A stretch of 5,458 bases of DNA from Verrucomicrobiota bacterium (GTDB lineage: Bacteria > Verrucomicrobiota > Verrucomicrobiia > Chthoniobacterales > UBA10450): contig QHPZ01000125.1 in the NCBI GenBank assembly GCA_003219225.1, positions 1 to 5,458 of the forward strand, given 5' to 3'. Below are positions 1 to 4,570 of the stretch, piece after piece. The translations under genes and the position numbers were made by a program. Under the pieces are notes generated by a model. That model was not told where the DNA came from, did no database searches, and saw nothing but the letters and a program-made list of their open reading frames with translations. The first letter of the stretch is position 1. Each line of letters opens with the position of its first letter.

Positions 1-222
1 GAAACCGTTCGTGAAAGTCCCCTTGCCGCGTCCGCCGGCGTGAATTTGGGCTTTCACGACAAGTCCGCCGTTCGGACGGACTCGTCCCGTGGCGAGATCG
101 ACATCTCCAAGCTCGCGCGCTATCGCTGCGACTTCGTCCGGCGTCGATACAACTTTCCCGCGTGTCGTCGCGACGCTGAACTTCTGCAACAACTCCTTCG
201 CCTGATATTCGTGGATGTTCAT
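1..222 (-). CDS. sucC: Succinyl-CoA synthetase (ADP-forming) beta subunit, N-terminal part (partial)
   Basis: The reverse strand from the ATG at 222 reads 74 codons without a stop to the window edge. The product starts MNIHEYQAKELL, the hallmark N-terminus of SucC, and has VVKAQIHAGGRGKG at about residues 55-68, the lysine and Gly-rich segment of the ATP-grasp nucleotide-binding domain. By family knowledge, SucC pairs with SucD to convert succinyl-CoA, ADP (or GDP) and phosphate to succinate, ATP (GTP) and CoA in the TCA cycle, in the cytoplasm. The rest of the gene, and probably sucD, lie to the left of the window. An insert of about a dozen residues (roughly 40-52) sits between the first helix region and the VVKAQ strand compared with the E. 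coli protein. No good Shine-Dalgarno precedes the ATG; the start rests on protein similarity. The 123 bp between this start and the divergent gene at 346 must hold promoters for both, but I could not pick out convincing -35/-10 pairs. Confidence 0.95.
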   Translation of the reverse strand, partial: MNIHEYQAKELLQKFSVATTRGKVVSTPDEVAAIARELGDVDLATGRVRPNGGLVVKAQIHAGGRGKGTFTNGF

Positions 223-345
223 GGACGCGCGTGAGGGCACTAAGCCTCGAACGCGAGCGCGGGCAAATCTTTTATCGCCGCGCGAAGATCGACGGGCGAC
301 TCGATTGTTCTTGCCTGTTCAAATATCGCTGCTCAGGCTGCGAAC

Positions 346-825
346 ATGAACAACTCCAAGCTATTCTTGGTCAGTATCTTAACATTTGCCCTGGCGCGCC
401 TTTGTACTGCGCAAACCAGTAGCCCGGCTGCCACCACGACAACGACGACCAGTATAATGGCGCCCTACACCGAAGGCCCGGTGTGGGAGCTTACGATGGT
501 GAGGACAAAGCCCGGCATGGATGACGATTACCTGAAAAACCTGGCACAGGCCTACAAATCCACGAGCGAGGAAGCGAAAAAGCAGGGCATCATCATGGAT
601 TACAAGATCATGCTCGGCGATGCGGCCAATAAAGACGACTACAACATCCTGCTCATGGTCGAATACAAAAACATGGCCGCGTTCGATGGTCTGCGCCAAA
701 AGACCGACCCGATTGCACAAAAAATGATCGGCGGCGAAGAGCAGCTTCGTCAGGGTTCGGTCAAGCGCGGGGAGCTCCGCGAGATTCTCGGCAGTAAAAC
801 AATGCGCGAGGTCACGCTCAAGTAG
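346..825 (+). CDS. Small exported protein of unknown function, possible dimeric alpha/beta-barrel fold
   Basis: This 159-residue protein starts with a typical signal peptide: MNNSK, then a hydrophobic stretch (about residues 6-20), with a likely signal peptidase I site after CTA (residue 22). The cysteine at 20 is not in a good lipobox, so a lipoprotein is less likely. A low-complexity linker follows, with six threonines in a row (30-35), then a compact domain (about 45-159). That domain begins with a strand (VWELTMVRTKPG), continues with a charged helix and a second strand (YNILLMVEYKNMAAF), and ends in a helix-rich, basic tail. The strand-helix order recalls small ferredoxin-like/dimeric alpha-beta barrel proteins (NIPSNAP- or ABM-like), but this is only pattern inference and no catalytic residue can be named. 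It probably acts in the periplasm. It is divergent from sucC and convergent with the bactofilin gene, only 27 bp away. The start is chosen for the signal peptide; the ribosome site is weak. Confidence 0.8.
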   Translation: MNNSKLFLVSILTFALARLCTAQTSSPAATTTTTTSIMAPYTEGPVWELTMVRTKPGMDDDYLKNLAQAYKSTSEEAKKQGIIMDYKIMLGDAANKDDYNILLMVEYKNMAAFDGLRQKTDPIAQKMIGGEEQLRQGSVKRGELREILGSKTMREVTLK

Positions 826-852
826 CGCACCGCGGCGTCGCTGACGATTCGT

Positions 853-1272
853 TTATTTCGTGGCGATCTTGGCGCTGCCGAGGAAGGTCGCATTCTCGTC
901 GACCACCAAGCGGGGCGCTTCGATGTCGCCGCGCAAGGTGCAGCCCGCGCCGAGCTCGCAGCGTTCCGACGCAAAAATGTTGCCGTCGATTGTGCCGCGC
1001 ACGATGACCGACTTTGCCCGGATCGTGCCGCGGATGCGTGCGTGTTCGCCAATCGTCAACGCGCCCGTCGAATCGATCTCGCCTTCCACTTCGCCGTCGA
1101 TCAACAGCGCGTTGCGGAATTTCACCGAACCTTTGATGGACACTCCGCCGGAAAGCAAACCGCCGGGTTGGGCTGTGGATGAGGGCGCGCGATTCGAATC
1201 CGGGCTGGGGGCTCGCGGTGGCTCGGCTGTTGGCGTCGCCGGTTCCTGTTTTCGACTGGTAAACATCGCCAT
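853..1272 (-). CDS. Bactofilin family cytoskeletal protein
   Basis: The 139-residue product has a Pro/Ser/Ala-rich disordered N-terminus (about 1-37) and then a bactofilin (DUF583/PF04519) domain (about 43-139). The domain is made of short repeating strands with regularly spaced hydrophobic residues and Gly turns: GSVKFRNALLIDGEVEGEI, then ALTIGEHARIRGTI, KSVIVRGTIDGNI, RCELGAGCTLRGDI and PRLVVDENATFLGSA. Bactofilins form a right-handed beta-helix that polymerises without nucleotides into filaments. They act as scaffolds for cell shape, stalk or peptidoglycan-modifying enzymes at the inner face of the membrane. No M23 peptidase gene, a common partner, is seen next to it. The ATG at 1272 is preferred to the internal ATG at 1266 because a strong GGAGGAG lies 8 bp upstream of it. 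The gene is last in the minus-strand group and probably has its own promoter (1311-1339). Which bactofilin subtype it is cannot be told. Confidence 0.93.
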   Translation of the reverse strand: MAMFTSRKQEPATPTAEPPRAPSPDSNRAPSSTAQPGGLLSGGVSIKGSVKFRNALLIDGEVEGEIDSTGALTIGEHARIRGTIRAKSVIVRGTIDGNIFASERCELGAGCTLRGDIEAPRLVVDENATFLGSAKIATK

Positions 1273-1280
1273 GCTTTTAA

Positions 1281-1287
1281 CTCCTCC
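1281..1287 (-). promoter_or_regulatory. Shine-Dalgarno of the bactofilin gene
   Basis: The minus strand reads GGAGGAG here, 8 bases before the ATG at 1272. It is the strongest ribosome binding site in the window and fixes the start of the bactofilin gene at the first of its two nearby ATGs. The other genes here have weak or unrecognisable sites. Confidence 0.85.
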
Positions 1288-1310
1288 AGATTTGGTTGCC
1301 TGTAAAGCAA

Positions 1311-1339
1311 TGTTAATAACTTAGGAACCGGAATTTCAA
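1311..1339 (-). promoter_or_regulatory. Candidate sigma-70-type promoter of the bactofilin gene
   Basis: On the minus strand TTGAAA (1339-1334) is followed after 17 bases by TTAACA (1316-1311), with an alternative -10 TATTAA slightly upstream. The -35 is close to consensus, the -10 is poor. The region is AT-rich compared with its surroundings and lies about 40 bp upstream of the start codon. An 8-bp dyad overlaps it. This is inferred from sequence alone. Confidence 0.4.
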
Positions 1340-1349
1340 ACCCTAAGTT
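1318..1349. repeat. Perfect 8-bp inverted repeat in the bactofilin promoter region
   Basis: AACTTAGG at 1318-1325 and its exact complement CCTAAGTT at 1342-1349 are separated by 16 bp. The half-sites are about 24 bp apart centre to centre and enclose the candidate -35, so this could be an operator for a dimeric regulator. The AT-rich, long-loop structure makes an intrinsic terminator less likely. No known regulator family motif is recognised. Confidence 0.45.
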
Positions 1350-1415
1350 TTGGGCGCAGCGCTCGCTTCTCCGCGGCGGCAACGTCGCCGCAGGTCACCG
1401 AAGCCGATTTTGCGC

Positions 1416-1434
1416 GCGCGTTGCCGAAACGCGC
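1416..1434 (-). terminator. GC-rich hairpin downstream of the small exported-protein gene
   Basis: GCGCGTT (1416-1422) and AACGCGC (1428-1434) form a perfect 7-bp stem with a 5-base loop, 32 bp past the stop codon at 1466 on the minus strand. No run of U follows on either strand, only a short AAAAT on the minus strand, so it is at best a weak intrinsic terminator. It may instead be an mRNA-stabilising structure between this gene and the bactofilin gene. Confidence 0.35.
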
Positions 1435-1465
1435 AAAGCACCAGGTTATTGAGCAGCGATCCGGC

Positions 1466-1828
1466 TCAGCGACCGTGACCGTGAGCCTTGCCCTTGCCGC
1501 CGTGCGGAGGCCGCAACGCCTTATCGGATTGATTTGCGCCGCTCACGAGGTCGCCAAGTTTGAAACCGTAATCATGGGCGATTTTGCCCCAGCCTTCGCC
1601 GGCCCGGTGCTTCGCCGCGATGGTGTCGAAGCTTTGGCCCGATGCATTGGCGAGCAGATTCGCTTTTTCTATCTCGCCATAGCCGAACCCTGTCGCACTC
1701 CGCTGTGCCTGGAGCGTGGCCACCGGCACACCGGTTTCATCCGAGATCCTCGTCAACATTCGTTGAGGAGCAGCCTGCGCACTCGCGACGACGAGCAGTC
1801 CCACGGTGATCAATGTGAACGTCTTCAT
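1466..1828 (-). CDS. Small exported protein of unknown function with Gly/His/Lys-rich tail
   Basis: This 120-residue protein begins with a clean signal peptide (MKTFTLITVGLLVVASAQA, cleavage probably after residue 19). The mature part has three visible pieces. Residues about 21-66 read as a helix with ISDETGVPVATLQAQR, which looks like a degenerate helix-turn-helix-sized segment but is exported. Residues 67-95 hold HRAGEGWGKIAHDYGFKLGDL, a motif of the form G-x-GWG-x-IA-x5-LG that I associate with small exported proteins of unknown function in several phyla. The C-terminus (109-120) is a Gly/Lys/His tail that could bind metal or polyanions, which is inference. It follows the broken dehydratase gene by 86 bp on the same strand and may be read from the same transcript. 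There is no clear Shine-Dalgarno before the ATG at 1828; the signal peptide decides the start. Confidence 0.8.
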   Translation of the reverse strand: MKTFTLITVGLLVVASAQAAPQRMLTRISDETGVPVATLQAQRSATGFGYGEIEKANLLANASGQSFDTIAAKHRAGEGWGKIAHDYGFKLGDLVSGANQSDKALRPPHGGKGKAHGHGR

Positions 1829-1914
1829 AATATGGAAATTGAACCCGGTATTCCGGTACAGGTTTCGATTTTCGGGCAGCGAACGGATTCATTGCAGTCG
1901 CCGCGCGAATGTGC

Positions 1915-2833
1915 CTACCACGGAAGCGCGTCGAGATCGACGTTGCCGCCGGTAAGAATAATCCCGACCCGCTTTCCCACGATGTCGATGTTTCGCTGCA
2001 TGATCGCGGCATACGGCACGGCTGCGGAGGGTTCGATGATGATCTTCATCGCTTCCCAAATCGTGCGCATGGCCGCGATGATCCCTTCCTCGTTCACGGG
2101 GACGATGTCGTCGACGGAACGTTCCGACATTCGTCCGCAGCCCATCGGCAATCGTGAATTTCTTCTCCGTCACGATCCGTTTACCCGCTTGGAACGATTG
2201 CGCCGCATCGTCCGCGTTCGCCGGCTCGGCTGCCACGACTTTGATATTCGGCCTGATCGATTTCGCCGCGACTGCCGTGCCGCAAAGCAATCCGCCGCCG
2301 CCGATGGGGCACATGATAAGATCGAGCTCTGGAAAATCTTCAAGCAGTTCCATCGCCGCTGTCCCCTGCCCGGCCATTACATCTTCGTTCTCGAACGAAT
2401 GAATCAGCGTCGCACCCGTTTTCGTGATCGCGTCCGCGCACGCCGCTTCACGCGCGGCTTCCGTCGGCTCGCAGAAAACCACGCGCGCGCCGAAGCTCTC
2501 GACCGCACGTATCTTCACCTTCGCCGAGTTCGACGGCATCACGATATGCGCCGGGATTTTTCTCAGTTTCGCCGCGCGCGCCAGCGCCGTCCCATGGTTG
2601 CCCGAGGAATGCGTCGCCACTCCCCGCCGCGCCATCTCTTCATCCAGCGCGAACACCGCATTCGTCGCCCCGCGTGCCTTGAACGCGCCGATCTCCTGGA
2701 AATTTTCGCACTTAAAAAACAACTGCGCCCCGCTCGCCTCATCCAGCCGCTCGCTCGTCAGCACCGGCGTGCGCTTAATATACGGCCGAATACGCTCGTG
2801 AGCCACGCGGATGGTTGGAAGATCGAGAGACAT
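1915..2833 (-). pseudogene. PLP-dependent serine/threonine dehydratase (serine racemase-like), frameshifted by a deletion
   Basis: From the ATG at 2833 the protein reads as a fold-type II PLP enzyme: RTPVLTSERLDE (21-32), the PLP lysine K52 in GAFKARGA, SSGNHGTAL (76-84) binding the cofactor, and the phosphate-cradling GGGG (178-181). TIADGLRTNVGTF ends at residue 239. The frame then goes wrong: it continues as an Arg/His-rich tail to a stop near 1889. The proper C-terminus, VDDIVPVNEEG through ILTGGNVDLDALPW (66 residues), is in another frame from 2115 to the TAG at 1915. About eight residues of the conserved segment matching TWPIIRDL of serine racemase are missing at the junction, so roughly 23 bp are lost. 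Intact relatives (about 310-330 residues) deaminate serine, threonine or hydroxyaspartate, or racemise serine. The ATG lies 2 bp after the stop of the CPBP gene, suggesting coupled translation. Everything else is well conserved, so the lesion is recent or an assembly error. Confidence 0.85.
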
Positions 2834-2835
2834 GA

Positions 2836-3540
2836 TTATGACGACCAACCGAAGAAAGCATCGATCACTCCGAACGTGTCAATAAATCCATGCGCCAGGA
2901 TGCTCGCCCAGAGGTTGCGACCCGCCAGCATGTAGGCAGTCCCCAAAATTAGTCCGGCCACGCCCGAATCAATGATTCCGGACGGACCCTTGGAGTAATG
3001 TCCGTAACCAAACAGAACCGAAACGATCACAATTCCAATCCAGTAGGCGGCGGCGGAGCGACTGCCGAGATCGGCTGCACGCGTAAGCAAATATCCGCGA
3101 TATGCGTTTTCCTCGCCAAACGCCGCAAACGTCCAGACGACCAAGAGCGCAATCAGAGCGACTCTCAGATTTCCCGCAATTTCACCGGCGATGGCAGGGA
3201 CAATCGGGGCCGGCCAGAACCGCCCTGTAATCGGCTCGATGACGAACTGGCCGAGCACGATTCGCAAAGTCGCTGCTGCCAGCGCAATGATGAACACGCG
3301 ACACCACGACTCCGGTCGTTTGAACCCGATGGCAAACCAGCCGCCGTCGCGGAGTTTGATCGACAACAGGCCGAGCAGAGACAGGACGATTACTTCATTC
3401 GGGACGACGTGGAAAACGTTGTGACCGATCACCACGCCCGAGCCGAGCAGTAACTCGAACGCACTAACCGCTCTCGAAGCGCGCGGATGATGAGAAGGAA
3501 ATGGAATCTCGGCGACAGACACGAGGTGGCTGGATCTCAA
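2836..3540 (-). CDS. CPBP family intramembrane metalloprotease (CAAX/Abi type)
   Basis: This protein of up to 234 residues is strongly hydrophobic with about six membrane helices. It carries the three CPBP (PF02517) motifs in order: EENAYRG (143-149, the EExxxR motif), FGYGH (177-181) and HGFID (217-221). These glutamates and histidines form the active site of the family, whose members include eukaryotic Rce1 CAAX proteases and bacterial proteins linked to bacteriocin immunity or membrane-protein processing; the substrate here is unknown. All motif residues are present, so it should be active. No in-frame ATG exists near the 5' end. The candidate starts are TTG at 3540 and GTG at 3522, and both lie inside the divergent reductase gene if that starts at 3501. 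An out-of-frame ATG at 3550 hints at a possible small indel. The stop codon lies 2 bp before the dehydratase start. Confidence 0.88.
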   Translation of the reverse strand: MRSSHLVSVAEIPFPSHHPRASRAVSAFELLLGSGVVIGHNVFHVVPNEVIVLSLLGLLSIKLRDGGWFAIGFKRPESWCRVFIIALAAATLRIVLGQFVIEPITGRFWPAPIVPAIAGEIAGNLRVALIALLVVWTFAAFGEENAYRGYLLTRAADLGSRSAAAYWIGIVIVSVLFGYGHYSKGPSGIIDSGVAGLILGTAYMLAGRNLWASILAHGFIDTFGVIDAFFGWSS

Positions 3541-4445
3541 TAATACCCATTTTTCTAGACGAAGACGCCGTGCGGAAGCATTTGCGGATGGCCGATCTGA
3601 TTCCGGCGATGGAGAAGGCGCTGATCGATTTCTCGGCCGGCAAAGTGACGCAGCCGGTGCGCTCTGTGATTACGGTCGATCCGCCGGGCGGATTTTTTGG
3701 GCTGATGCCGGCGCGAACTCCCGAAGGACTCGGCCTCAAAATCGTTACGTTTTACACCTCCAACGCAAAGCTCGGCATCCCGACGCATATGGCCACGATT
3801 TATCTGGTCGATCCCGAAACCGGGACACCGCTCGTCGTGATGGACGGGCGATTAATTACCGAGATGCGCACTGCGGCGGTCTCAGCGGCGGCGACGAAGC
3901 TGCTCGCGCCCACCGACGCGAAGGTGCTCGCCATTCTCGGCAGCGGCGTGCAGGCGCGGAGTCACGCCGAAGCGCTGCCATTGGTTAGGCGATTCGAGGA
4001 GGTCCGCGTCTGGAGCCCAACACGCGAGCACGCGGAAAAGTTCGCACAAGAGATTGGAGCGCGCGCAAAATCAGCTGAAGAAGCGGTGCGCGGCGCCGAT
4101 GTCGTCGTGACAGCGACGAATTCGAAGATGTCGATCTTGCGTGGCGAATGGTTGAAGCCCGGTTGTCACGTCAATGCCGTTGGAGCGTGTCGCCCCGACT
4201 GGCGTGAGCTCGATGATGAGACAATGCGCAATGTGGTCTTCGTCGATTCACGTGAAGCCGCGATGAAGGAGTCCGGCGACATTATTTTGTCCGGCGCGAA
4301 CATTTACGCCGAGCTCGGCGAAGCGTTCGCCGGTAAAGTCCCGTCGCGCGCGAGCGAAACGACCATCTTCAAGTCGTTAGGCATGGCCGTCGAAGACATC
4401 GCCGCCGCGCTGCTCGTTTATCGCGCCGCGGCCGTACCCGCGTAG
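3501..4445 (+). CDS. Mu-crystallin/ornithine cyclodeaminase family ketimine reductase
   Basis: The 314-residue product is an OCD/mu-crystallin family (PF02423) NAD(P)H enzyme. Visible landmarks are QPVRSVITVD (51-60), GLKIVTFY with substrate lysine K80, TEMRTAAVSAAATKLLA (120-136), and the Rossmann loop LGSGVQARSH (146-155). Further on come NAVGACRPDWRELDDE (225-240), KESGDIILSGANIYAELGE (256-274) and FKSLGMAVEDIAAA (290-303). The last three blocks are nearly those of vertebrate mu-crystallin (CRYM), which reduces cyclic ketimines such as piperideine-2-carboxylate. Where true ornithine cyclodeaminases carry a catalytic aspartate (GGDCPG context, from memory) this has GACRPD, arguing against ornithine deamination. 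The exact substrate is unknown. The ATG at 3501 adds about 13 residues compared with CRYM; a Shine-Dalgarno-like GAGGTGG at 3523-3529 would better suit a start near 3540, but only ATA/ATT codons lie there. It is followed 2 bp later by the REP pair. Confidence 0.9.
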   Translation: MESRRQTRGGWISIIPIFLDEDAVRKHLRMADLIPAMEKALIDFSAGKVTQPVRSVITVDPPGGFFGLMPARTPEGLGLKIVTFYTSNAKLGIPTHMATIYLVDPETGTPLVVMDGRLITEMRTAAVSAAATKLLAPTDAKVLAILGSGVQARSHAEALPLVRRFEEVRVWSPTREHAEKFAQEIGARAKSAEEAVRGADVVVTATNSKMSILRGEWLKPGCHVNAVGACRPDWRELDDETMRNVVFVDSREAAMKESGDIILSGANIYAELGEAFAGKVPSRASETTIFKSLGMAVEDIAAALLVYRAAAVPA

Positions 4446-4447
4446 CT

Positions 4448-4528
4448 GTAGCCGCGGCCCTGTGGGCCAGGCAATGCCGTGCGTATCAAACAACATCAGC
4501 ACCACACGTCGCACAGCGACGCGGCTAC
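4448..4528. repeat. Inverted pair of REP-like units (BIME-like element)
   Basis: The element is bounded by GTAGCCGCG (4448-4456) and its exact complement CGCGGCTAC (4520-4528). Each end carries a 5-bp hairpin with a 3-base loop: GGCCC-TGT-GGGCC at 4456-4468 and GTCGC-ACA-GCGAC at 4508-4520. Read in the same direction, the two 21-bp units match at 17 positions. The four differences fall in two stem pairs and are compensatory (G-C to T-A, C-G to G-C). A 5' GTAG at the foot of a hairpin is the known signature of REP elements moved by RAYT (REP-associated Y1 transposases), and two inverted REPs form a BIME. The element starts 2 bp after the reductase stop codon, so its first hairpin may also serve in 3'-end formation. 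No RAYT gene is in the window. Confidence 0.75.
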
Positions 4529-4555
4529 CGGAGTGTTGCAAACCGTATCGCTATT

Positions 4556-4561
4556 GGAAAG
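4556..4561 (+). promoter_or_regulatory. Shine-Dalgarno of the phosphohexomutase gene
   Basis: GGAAAG lies 9 bases before the ATG at 4571 and supports that start over the in-frame TTG at 4562. No convincing promoter hexamers were found in the 42 bp between the REP pair and the start codon. Confidence 0.55.
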
Positions 4562-4570
4562 TTGACTTCG

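Noticed and set aside
433..450. A simple repeat of Thr codons in the exported protein
   Set aside because: The six ACN codons use different third bases, so this is a protein-level linker rather than a DNA tandem repeat.
826..852. A terminator between the convergent exported-protein and bactofilin genes
   Set aside because: The 27-bp gap has no stable stem followed by a T-run on either strand.
860..1324. A 154-codon plus-strand frame opposite the bactofilin gene
   Set aside because: The bactofilin reading has clear domain repeats and a strong Shine-Dalgarno. The plus-strand frame has neither.
2116..2120. Programmed frameshift in the dehydratase
   Set aside because: A +1 shift at TTC-C would join the frames but still leave about eight conserved residues missing, and no slippery site or stimulatory structure is convincing.
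1421..2935. A 504-codon open frame on the plus strand opposite the exported protein and the dehydratase
   Set aside because: Its product is Arg/His-rich with no recognisable domain, no signal and no ribosome site. The opposite strand holds clear protein families over the same region, so this is an antisense shadow of GC-rich coding DNA.
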